Assembly (NCBI GenBank): GCA_023301335.1
Contig: JALZVA010000107.1
Location: forward strand, 1 to 33,958
Length of the DNA: 33,958 nt
Direction of reading: 5' to 3'
DNA from: Akkermansiaceae bacterium
Lineage (GTDB): Bacteria > Verrucomicrobiota > Verrucomicrobiia > Verrucomicrobiales > Akkermansiaceae
The notes under the pieces are model-generated. The model did not search any database, was not told the DNA's origin, and saw nothing but the letters and a program-made list of their open reading frames with translations. A program made the translations under genes and the position numbers. Positions 1 to 8,379 of the stretch are shown in pieces; position 1 is the stretch's first letter, and the number at the start of each line of letters is the position of its first letter.

Positions 1-951
1 TTATTATTACTACTAATCTCTCCTCCTTCTTTTTCTAAGAATAAGATTAAACTCCCTGATGGTGTTAAATTTGAGGAGATTCAAGGAGCTAGATTATACC
101 TCAAACTCCCACAAACTAAGAAAGTGAAAGGAGTATTTTTCAACATCCCCTATACTGAGGACACGAAGCACATAAAGCTCGTTCTGACAGGTAAAGAAGC
201 TGAAAAATTATTAAGCGATGGTTGGGCTATCGCAGCTTGGTTTTGCGACGCCCAAACTAAAAAAATAGATATTAAAGGTAAACATAAAGATTACGGTATT
301 CATGGCAACTTTCTATCACCTGAATTAAAATCTTTTCGTCAAAAAAGGTGGACCCCATGGATACAAAAAATTGACAAACTAATTTTAGAAACTTCAGTTA
401 AATATGAACTTCCTACTGAAAATTATATTTTACGTTGTTCTTGTATTTCAGGCTACACAGCATCCAGACACATCGATGCTCACCCTGAAAAATACAAGGC
501 TGTAATAGCAAATGTTAGCAACGGATTATTTGAGGTAAACGATAAATCACAACATATCATAGTTCATTTAAAAACTCCTCTACATCACAAAAAAAATTAT
601 TCATTTATTTCTTCAGCTGAAAGTTTTCAAACCTTAAGAACAACACACAAGCCCTTGATTTTCGCCCAAAAAGTCAATAGTAAAAATTTGACAGATTTTA
701 ATGTAGGTGAATATGAATTCTTAAAGTATCTTTTAGCTAAAATTGAAAAATACAACCACCTTGGTAATACAAAAAAAATTAATCAAGCTGTTTACAGATC
801 TGTTCTAAAAGATATTAATTCCTCAACATATAAATATGACTTTAAGGGCCACAAATTAATAGGATCAGTTGAAGCTTCTCTAATACCAAAGTGGTTTGTA
901 ACTTCTCTCCCTAACGAAAAATTATACACAGCGTGGAAAAAAGAATTATAG
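1..951 (+). CDS. Hypothetical secreted protein, weakly alpha/beta-hydrolase-like; 5' end beyond window
   Basis: Frame 1 is open from base 1 (LLLLLISPPSFSKNKIKLPDG...) through the listed GTG at 124 to TAG at 949-951; hydrophobic start resembles the end of a signal peptide; segment SGYTASRHIDAHPEKYKAVIANVSNGLFE resembles the post-nucleophile helix of alpha/beta hydrolases. Confidence 0.6.
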   Translation, partial: LLLLLISPPSFSKNKIKLPDGVKFEEIQGARLYLKLPQTKKVKGVFFNIPYTEDTKHIKLVLTGKEAEKLLSDGWAIAAWFCDAQTKKIDIKGKHKDYGIHGNFLSPELKSFRQKRWTPWIQKIDKLILETSVKYELPTENYILRCSCISGYTASRHIDAHPEKYKAVIANVSNGLFEVNDKSQHIIVHLKTPLHHKKNYSFISSAESFQTLRTTHKPLIFAQKVNSKNLTDFNVGEYEFLKYLLAKIEKYNHLGNTKKINQAVYRSVLKDINSSTYKYDFKGHKLIGSVEASLIPKWFVTSLPNEKLYTAWKKEL

Positions 952-1134
952 TAGCTAATATGCTCTTTAGCTCAGAAAGAAATCATCAAAGCGACGTAAA
1001 ATGCTAAATATCTAACCCCAGAACAACAGCAAAAAACTAGACTTCAGAAAATCGCTTACACATCCACCCTTATCCTTATAGAGTCTCTCTTATAGTGTTG
1101 ACCATTGTACATCGATACAGTTACCCTTACACCC

Positions 1135-1500
1135 ATGAAAGCTCGCCTGACTAAGGAATTTAAATTCGAAGCAGCCCACACACTGCCATCTCTTCCAGAG
1201 GACCATAAGTGTCGGCAGATGCACGGTCATAGCTTTAAAATAGAGATTCATATTGAAGGTGAAGTGGATCCAAAGATTGGCTGGATCTACGACCACAAGG
1301 AAATCTCCGAAGCGATGAATCCGCTCATCGAACAACTCGATCACAGCTACCTCAATGACATCGAAGGCCTCGAAAGCCCGACGATCGAAATCATGGCGGG
1401 GTGGTTCTGGAAAAAGCTAGACCCACAACTCAGAGGCTTAAAGGAGATCAAAATTTATGAGACTCCCACCGCCTCTTGCTCTTTCTTTGGAGAGTTTTAA
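1135..1500 (+). CDS. queD: 6-carboxy-5,6,7,8-tetrahydropterin synthase (QueD family)
   Basis: MKARLTKEFKFEAAHTLP..., CRQMHGHSF (Cys + HGH zinc motif), DHSYLND, PTIEIMA; start placed at ATG 1135. Confidence 0.9.
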   Translation: MKARLTKEFKFEAAHTLPSLPEDHKCRQMHGHSFKIEIHIEGEVDPKIGWIYDHKEISEAMNPLIEQLDHSYLNDIEGLESPTIEIMAGWFWKKLDPQLRGLKEIKIYETPTASCSFFGEF

Positions 1501-1512
1501 TCCCCTGCGTGT

Positions 1513-2784
1513 ATGTCCTCTGTTACTCTAGACAGCTTAAAGGCTGCTCTCCCCGCTTCTGGGCTGCGTGATGGCACAGAGTGGCTCTTTTCCCCCATTC
1601 CGTTTAGCCTGAGTAAACAAGAGGCTAAGAAGATCACACGTCTTGGGCACCCTCTCGCGATGTTTCAGCGCGCTTCCGAGTCGATCTACCAACGCTCTAG
1701 CTCCGGTAACCTTCCACGCTGGATCAGCGAACTGCTAGATACGGGGAAACCTGAGTGGATGCTCGCTGTGCAAAAGAGCCCGCAGCTTCAGCATGTTTTA
1801 CCTAGGGTGATCCGACCTGATCTCATCCTCACCGACGAGGGGTTCTCTCTCACCGAATTAGATTCCGTTCCCGGAGGGATGGGAATCACGACATGGCTAA
1901 GCCATCAATACGCACAAGCAGGGTTTGATGTATTAGGTGGAGCAGATGGTATTCCCGACGGCTTCGCTAAGCTCCTTCCAGAAGGGGGCGACATCCTTAT
2001 CAGTGAGGAGTCAGCAGACTATCGCCCTGAAATGGAATACCTCTCCCGCCAACTCAGCACTACTCTGGAGGTCAAATCCGTGGAAGAGCTAGAAGAAGTT
2101 AGCGCGGCGGCTTACAGGTTTTTTGAATGGTTCGACTGGGAGAATATCCCTGCAGCACAGGAACTCGCCTCTCAACTACAGCTTACACCTCCCTGCAAAC
2201 CGCACTTAGAGGAAAAACTCTGGCTGGCTCTACTCTGGTCCCCTGGACTACAGTCGATCTGGAAACAAGAAATGCGTAGTGCTCACTTAGACCGTGTCAA
2301 AGAAATCGTCCCCTTTGGTTGGGTGACAGATCCAGCTCCTCTACCGCCGCACGCTAGCTTCCCGCGGTTAGATGTCCAAAGCTGGGAGGAAGTGGGTAAC
2401 TTCACTCAACATGAGCGCCAACTCGTCCTTAAAATCAGCGGCTTCAATGAACTAGCCTGGGGATCACGAGGAGTAAAAATAGGACATGATATGCCTGCTG
2501 GAGAATGGAAAGAGGCACTAGCTCATGCCGTTGAACAACATCATTCCCAACCTTGGATCATGCAAGATTTTGCCCACGGTCGCATGGTCAAACATCCCTA
2601 CTTTGACCCTGACTCAGGAGAAGAAAAAATGATGCAAGGTCGAGTCCGAATATGCCCTTATTTCTTCACAGATAAGAATGGCAACACAGAGTTTGGGGGA
2701 GCACTCGCTACTATTGTCCCTGCAGATAAGAAAAAAATCCACGGGATGAAAGATGGGATTTTAGTGCCTTGTATGATTGCGTAA
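1513..2784 (+). CDS. Conserved hypothetical protein, possibly ATP-grasp/glutathionylspermidine-synthase-like
   Basis: 423-aa ORF, ATG to TAA; TELDSVPGGMGIT resembles ATP-grasp-like segments; family assignment weak. Confidence 0.6.
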   Translation: MSSVTLDSLKAALPASGLRDGTEWLFSPIPFSLSKQEAKKITRLGHPLAMFQRASESIYQRSSSGNLPRWISELLDTGKPEWMLAVQKSPQLQHVLPRVIRPDLILTDEGFSLTELDSVPGGMGITTWLSHQYAQAGFDVLGGADGIPDGFAKLLPEGGDILISEESADYRPEMEYLSRQLSTTLEVKSVEELEEVSAAAYRFFEWFDWENIPAAQELASQLQLTPPCKPHLEEKLWLALLWSPGLQSIWKQEMRSAHLDRVKEIVPFGWVTDPAPLPPHASFPRLDVQSWEEVGNFTQHERQLVLKISGFNELAWGSRGVKIGHDMPAGEWKEALAHAVEQHHSQPWIMQDFAHGRMVKHPYFDPDSGEEKMMQGRVRICPYFFTDKNGNTEFGGALATIVPADKKKIHGMKDGILVPCMIA

Positions 2785-3160
2785 AAACGCACAAACCTCG
2801 CCTTTAAAAAAAATTGCTCAAAGTCCTCCTTAAGCCTTTATTTATAGGGGAAAAAGCAACTATTCCACAAGTTATTCACACTGTTTAGAGCCACTCTTGG
2901 CGAACGCCATCTGCAACTTAAAATTCTAAATGAAATCGTGTAACTCGCTTATTAAAAGCATGTTAAAACACATAAAAAATAATTATAAAATAATTTAGTT
3001 TACGTTTTTCTATTTTTATGAACTCAACTAATCTGTATTTTTAACAAGTTATTCACAATGCTGTAGAGATTCCTCATAAACCCTTAAACTGTATGAATTA
3101 TATGGCTTTTACATCCCATTATTTGCTGAGGACAGAGCTCACTTTTTCTTTTCAATTACT

Positions 3161-4120
3161 ATGCGCCCATTCTTTTTCAGCTTCTGTTTTCTGATTCTTG
3201 CATTCCTTAGTGCATGCAGTCATCATTCTGATCTGATGTCTCATTACGTGCCTGAAAGCCAACCACCTTCGACATTCCAAAGTTTTGATGGAAATGTGTT
3301 TGAGTACGTCAAATGGCTACCTCAAGCACCGGTGAAAAAAGTGGTGATTGGTACGCATGGTATCTGCGGTATTCATGAGGATTTTCAACACTTTGCAGAG
3401 TTCCTCCTCTGCCACAGCCCGCATACCGCAGTCTATGCCGCCAATCTCCGCTCTCAGCATGGAGATCCCATCCCTGCCTGTAGAGGCGATATCAGAGACC
3501 CTAATGCCTGGTACCAAGACCTCTATCGATTCACCCATCTCGTGAGGAAGGCACACCCAAAGGCGGAGATTATCTGGTATGGGGAAAGCATGGGGGCGAT
3601 GGTTAGCCTGAACTCTCTTAGCGCAGCAAGCTCGGCTGAGGATCGACCCGATAAGCTGATTCTCTCTGCCCCCGTGATAAGCCTCGATCAACACCTCTCC
3701 CCTTTATATAAGACCTCCTTAACAATCGGTGCTAACCTTTTCCCCGCTTACCGTATCAGTCTAGATACCCTCGCAGGAGGAAAACAGCACGAAATCAGTA
3801 AGGATCTTAAGCACAATGATGAAGCTGCCATGAACCCTTATTTTGTCAAAAGCTTCACACTCCGCTTCCTGCATATTTTCAATAAAGAAATTCAGCAAAT
3901 GCATAGATCTATCGGTAAAGTGGAAATCCCCCTCGCTATTTTTCATGGTGGTCAGGACTTTTTTAGCACGAAGCATTCAATCGAGGCATTTTTACAAACT
4001 GCCCCAGAAAGCACAGATACAAGGTTTTATCATTACCCTGAAGCCTTTCACCTCATTCTTTACGACTCACAGCGAGAAAAAATCTTTACCGATATGCTCG
4101 ATTGGTTAAACAGGAGTTAA
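3161..4120 (+). CDS. Putative lipoprotein alpha/beta hydrolase (lysophospholipase/monoacylglycerol lipase-like, S33)
   Basis: Lipobox FLSAC near N-terminus; HGICGIHEDF, nucleophile elbow GESMGAM, C-terminal FHGGQD and EAFH. Confidence 0.8.
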   Translation: MRPFFFSFCFLILAFLSACSHHSDLMSHYVPESQPPSTFQSFDGNVFEYVKWLPQAPVKKVVIGTHGICGIHEDFQHFAEFLLCHSPHTAVYAANLRSQHGDPIPACRGDIRDPNAWYQDLYRFTHLVRKAHPKAEIIWYGESMGAMVSLNSLSAASSAEDRPDKLILSAPVISLDQHLSPLYKTSLTIGANLFPAYRISLDTLAGGKQHEISKDLKHNDEAAMNPYFVKSFTLRFLHIFNKEIQQMHRSIGKVEIPLAIFHGGQDFFSTKHSIEAFLQTAPESTDTRFYHYPEAFHLILYDSQREKIFTDMLDWLNRS

Positions 4121-4136
4121 TTAAGCGAACTTAACT

Positions 4137-4523
4137 ATGAAAATATTTATCTCAGTAGCAGCCCTCTCATTTGCTTTTGTCTCTTGTGGTCCTCTTTCAA
4201 GTGCCGATTCCGATGTCAAGAAGGTGACAAAAGATAAGGTAGCCTCTAAGCCAAAATCAACTGCTCCGAAGCTTCCATCTGCACCCGTCTCACTCCCTCC
4301 CACACGTAGCTCCTACCCTCAGTCTTATACTCCTCAAAGCCCTGCACCGAGCACCGCTGTAGAGAACAAGCCCGTTGCCAAATATGACAATCCAAACACA
4401 CTTTACCCGGCCTTAAAAAATGCTGCCACAGTCATCAGTAAGGCGGATATGGAGCGTGAAGTCGACCTCGTAACTCCGGCAGCAGGATCTGGCAGTATTA
4501 TCACTCCACCGATTGGGCAGTAA
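4137..4523 (+). CDS. Small Pro/Ser-rich putative lipoprotein
   Basis: MKIFISVAALSFAFVSCG signal peptide with lipobox-like end; 128 aa, TAA stop. Confidence 0.55.
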   Translation: MKIFISVAALSFAFVSCGPLSSADSDVKKVTKDKVASKPKSTAPKLPSAPVSLPPTRSSYPQSYTPQSPAPSTAVENKPVAKYDNPNTLYPALKNAATVISKADMEREVDLVTPAAGSGSIITPPIGQ

Positions 4524-4616
4524 GCGCTACTAAAGAGAGCTCTTTTCTAGGCTCTATTGGCTTGCAATTACTTGCCTAATCCCTATCTCCCCTGCACTCA
4601 ACACTGATTTTTCTCG

Positions 4617-6008
4617 ATGCCAAAAGTATTCATTAAAACCTACGGATGACAAATGAATGTCCGTGACTCTGAGCAGGTTGCTCAGACCTTCACCGAGGCG
4701 GGATACACGCTTACTCAAGATGAATTTGAGGCCGATGCCATCCTCGTCAACACCTGCTCGGTCAGAGACCAAGCGGAACAAAAAGCTATAGGTAAAATGG
4801 GCCATATGGGCTCACACAGGCAAAAGAAGCCACATGTTGTCTATGGCTTCATGGGCTGTATGGCACAGTCACGTGGTCCAGAACTCTTTAAGAAAGTTCC
4901 CCACCTCGACGTCGTTGTAGGAACGCAGAAATACCACAAGGTGTTTGAATACGTTGATAAAATTTTAAAAAATCGATTAGAGCGCCGTATGGATGAGCTA
5001 AAACTCTCGATGAGTGGCGAATCTATCTGTGACGTGGAGGAAGAAAAAGGTTCACAGAACACCATCAAGGATCACCTTCCTAAGGATTACCAGGCCACAG
5101 CCTTCGTCTCCATCATGCAGGGGTGCAACATGAACTGCTCCTACTGCATCGTCCCAGATACACGAGGTAAGGAACGTGGTCGCCCTATTCCAGACATTGT
5201 TAAGGAAGTCGAACAGCTCGCTGCCAAGGGTGTCAAAGAAGTCACTCTGTTAGGACAGATTGTCAATCTCTACGGGAGAACTGAATTTGATAGAATCGAG
5301 GGGAAATCTCCCTTTGTTCAGCTACTTGAAGCGGTGCATGCGATCGAGGGGATTAAGCGTATCCGCTTCACCTCCCCTCACCCTATCGGCTATCGCCAAG
5401 ATCTCATTGATGCATTCTGTTATTTGCCGAAGCTCGTATCCCACATTCACTTCCCGATGCAGTCAGGGAGTGACCGGATTCTCAAACTCATGCGCCGCCC
5501 TTACAAAAATCAGAAATTTATCGATATTTGTAAGGCCATGAAAGAAGCGCGACCAGACCTCGCCATCACCACTGATATCATCGTAGGTTTCCCTGGGGAG
5601 ACTGAAGAAGACTTTGAGCAAACTGTTCAATGTGTGAAAGAGCTAGAATTCGATAACTGCTTTGTGTTCCGCTACTCTCAAAGAATCAACACACCAGCTG
5701 CGGAGATGGAGGAGCAACTTCCTGAGCAGGTCAAAGAAGAGCGCAATCAACGCTTACTCGAAGTCGTCAACGAGCTTGCTCAACGTAAAAATCACGCGCT
5801 CGTTGGCTCCACACAAGAAGTCCTCATCGAAGGCCCATCCAAGAGTAATAAAGAAACCCTCTCAGGCAGAACCCCGCAGAATAAAATCGTCATTATCGAA
5901 GGTGACGCAGAGCGGATGACGGGACAAATTCTACGTGTAAAAATCGAAAGCTCCACAGGCTTTACTCTCTACGGTATTCCTGAGCTTACCGAGGAGACGA
6001 CTGCTTAA
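4617..6008 (+). CDS. miaB: tRNA-2-methylthio-N6-dimethylallyladenosine synthase MiaB with in-frame UGA (predicted Sec) at the first cluster cysteine
   Basis: ATG 4617: MPKVFIKTYG-TGA(4647-4649)-QMNVRDSEQ..., then NTCSVRDQAEQKA, GFMGCMAQ, radical-SAM GCNMNCSYCIVPDTRG, LLGQIVNLYG, TRAM-like C-terminus. ORF track starts only at 4653, just after the UGA. Confidence 0.93.
4647..4649 (+). other. Predicted selenocysteine codon (UGA) in miaB
   Basis: TGA replaces Cys in the conserved (Y/W)GCQMN motif; flanking frame fully conserved on both sides. Confidence 0.82.
4668..4686 (+). promoter_or_regulatory. Candidate bacterial SECIS hairpin in miaB
   Basis: TCTGAGC-AGGTT-GCTCAGA: perfect 7-bp stem, 5-nt loop with G at positions 2-3; loop begins after 25 nt downstream of the UGA; loop resembles AGGUCU of E. 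coli fdhF. Confidence 0.75.
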
Positions 6009-6023
6009 GTATCCCCTGTAGGC

Positions 6024-7253
6024 TTAAATCACAAATCGTCCTGAGCGGATGATTGGCGTGGTATTTCCTTTTGCATCGTAGCCTGTCACCTCGACCTCTT
6101 CTCCACCAATCATGAAGTCTGTGTGCATGAGGCTGGAGTTTACTCCCATTTTTTCACGCTCAGATGGACTCATTGATAGTCCATTAGGAGCTGCCATTGG
6201 GTAGCCATTCCCTAGAGCGATGTGGCAACTTGCGTTTTCATCAAACAGAATGCAGCGGAAAATTTTTCCACTTTGGAATATAGGAGAATCTGCGTCCACT
6301 AGAGCTAGTTCACCCAGGTAGCTTGCGTTGGGGCACATGGCAAAAAAATCGTCCAGTGCGGCTTGGTTTTTCTCTGCTCCGTAGCTTGTGACTTTACCTT
6401 TTGAGAATTCAAACCAAGCACCTTCCACCTGTCTTCCTAACACTTCAACAGGTCGCACAACTTTCACTTGCCCCTCTGTTTTAAGCTTATGCGGGGTCGT
6501 AAAGATTTCCTCGGTTGGGAGGTTCGGGACGAAGGGTTTCCCTGCTACATTGGTCATAGCTCCACCGATCCATGTTGCACTTTCAAAGCAATACACAGAG
6601 AGATCAGTTCCCCCACCGTGGAAGTGTACACGCTCAATAGATAGCTCCATGAGTTTGTCAGCACGTTGTTGAATACGTTTTGCTTTTTCTCTCCAGAAAC
6701 TAGTGGGATCTTCTTCATCGAGGCTAAGAATCGAGACCATTTCTAACCACAACTTTTCTTCCAAGGATGAGCTTGCGGTTTCATTGTAAACCTTTGCCGC
6801 CCACTGAGGAGTTGGCAGAGCGACAACGCACCACGAGACTTTACCAGCTCCACATGCCTCACTCACGGGCTTACTCGCCAGACTTAAGCAGCGCTGGGTC
6901 ACCGCCAGCTTCTCGCTATCAAGCGTGCTCAGGAGGTCTGGGTCAGTAGGGCCAAAAATTCTTACTCGAGCCCATTCTTCCTCAATAATCTTGTTATGCT
7001 TCTTGTCCAACCAGCTAGGGAGGTTCTCCAAAGTGCTCTGCTCTGCGTTTTCAATTCTAGCTTTCAGCAATGATGGATGATCTGTCTCCACCTGCACGTA
7101 GCCGGCCCCCATTTTATACGCCTCTTCTGTTAGGATTGTGAGAAAATCAATATGGTATGCTTCCGCTGAGAGGAATAGGTTCTGCCCTTTAGAGAGGTTG
7201 ACTCCTACCTCTAAGATGAGTTTAGCGTATTTACGCAGCTGTAGTTGCTTCAT
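6024..7253 (-). CDS. Aminopeptidase, M29 (AmpS/PepS/AmpII) type
   Basis: MKQLQLRKYAKLILEVGVNLSKGQNLFLSAE...; RVHFHGGGTDLSV, NLPTEEIFTTP, LGNGYPMA, HTDFMIGGEEVEVTG; start at internal ATG 7253. Confidence 0.88.
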   Translation of the reverse strand: MKQLQLRKYAKLILEVGVNLSKGQNLFLSAEAYHIDFLTILTEEAYKMGAGYVQVETDHPSLLKARIENAEQSTLENLPSWLDKKHNKIIEEEWARVRIFGPTDPDLLSTLDSEKLAVTQRCLSLASKPVSEACGAGKVSWCVVALPTPQWAAKVYNETASSSLEEKLWLEMVSILSLDEEDPTSFWREKAKRIQQRADKLMELSIERVHFHGGGTDLSVYCFESATWIGGAMTNVAGKPFVPNLPTEEIFTTPHKLKTEGQVKVVRPVEVLGRQVEGAWFEFSKGKVTSYGAEKNQAALDDFFAMCPNASYLGELALVDADSPIFQSGKIFRCILFDENASCHIALGNGYPMAAPNGLSMSPSEREKMGVNSSLMHTDFMIGGEEVEVTGYDAKGNTTPIIRSGRFVI

Positions 7254-7266
7254 TATTCTTCGAGTT

Positions 7267-8379
7267 TTATTCAAAATCCATCCCCGTATCTGGACGTTCT
7301 TCGTTTTCTATCTCTATCCGATCTGCTAAGTTTCTAGCTTTGACACGGTGGCTGCGTTTAGCACGACGCTCTACATTCATTTGGCGGCGTTTTTTACGAT
7401 CCCTAAGTTTTTCTATTTCTTCATCTAACTTTAGGTAACTCTCGTATCTTTCTTCATCTAACACACCAGATTCAACTGCTGCGCGAATGGCACAGCCTGC
7501 ATCTGATCCATGCTTACAGTCCTGAAACTTACAGTTCAGTGCTAGCTCTTCAATATCGGCGAAGCTTTCCCGTAGAGTTATTTCATCTGTCCACATCTGC
7601 ACCTCTCTAATCCCCGGATTATCAATCAAGATACCTCCTTCTTCAAAGACAATGAGCTCACGTGCTGTGGTGGTGTGCCTCCCCTTCCCTGTGACTTCAT
7701 TCACCTCCCCTGTCCACTGCCACTCTTCCCCTAACAGTTGATTCACAATGGTGGATTTCCCCACACCACTTGAGCCTACAACAGTGATGCTGACTCCAGG
7801 CTTCATGTATGATTTAATCACATCGATCCCCTCATGCTTGGTAGCACTCGTGATATGCACATCGACATCTTCTTTTAATGCTCTGATGAGCTCAGCCACT
7901 TCTTGATTTTGAGCTTCAGGGCAAAGGTCACTCTTATTAACTAGCACGACACCTTTGGCGCGACTCTTATCAATGAGCATAAAGTAGCGCTCTAAGCGGC
8001 GCGGGTTAAAGTCTGCACCCGCATCTGTAACGACTACAACGATGCTTACATTCGCCGCCATGACTTGTTCTTCACTGCTTTTTCCCGGCACTTTTCTTGA
8101 AAAACATGTCTGTCGCTTAAGGCGAGCACGAATCACTACCTCGTCCGCTACGAAATCAAGCGCCACCCAGTCCCCCACAGAAGGAAGCTCTGCATCACAA
8201 GAGGCATCATGGTAAACCTTCCCACTCATGATCACCTCGTGCTCACCCCCACCTTCGGTGAGCGCTCCGTAACTAATTTTATTATCACGGATGATTCGGG
8301 CAGGAACCCACCCCAATTTTTTATAGGGTTCAAATTCCTTGGAAAAACGCTTATTCCAGCCTAGATCTTTAAGCTTCAT
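7267..8379 (-). CDS. rsgA: Small ribosomal subunit biogenesis GTPase RsgA
   Basis: Circularly permuted GTPase: NKSDL, GSSGVGKSTIVN, GRHTTT, DNPGIRE; zinc motif CKFQDCKHGSDAGC. Confidence 0.95.
   Translation of the reverse strand: MKLKDLGWNKRFSKEFEPYKKLGWVPARIIRDNKISYGALTEGGGEHEVIMSGKVYHDASCDAELPSVGDWVALDFVADEVVIRARLKRQTCFSRKVPGKSSEEQVMAANVSIVVVVTDAGADFNPRRLERYFMLIDKSRAKGVVLVNKSDLCPEAQNQEVAELIRALKEDVDVHITSATKHEGIDVIKSYMKPGVSITVVGSSGVGKSTIVNQLLGEEWQWTGEVNEVTGKGRHTTTARELIVFEEGGILIDNPGIREVQMWTDEITLRESFADIEELALNCKFQDCKHGSDAGCAIRAAVESGVLDEERYESYLKLDEEIEKLRDRKKRRQMNVERRAKRSHRVKARNLADRIEIENEERPDTGMDFE

Noticed and set aside
4653-6008. miaB starting at ATG 4653 as in the ORF track
   Set aside because: That start removes the conserved KTYGCQMN N-terminus; the upstream in-frame ATG 4617 restores it apart from the UGA.
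8320-8345. tRNA T-loop-like ggttcaaattcc
   Set aside because: Lies inside rsgA with no cloverleaf; no tRNA gene, including tRNA-Sec, was recognised in this window.
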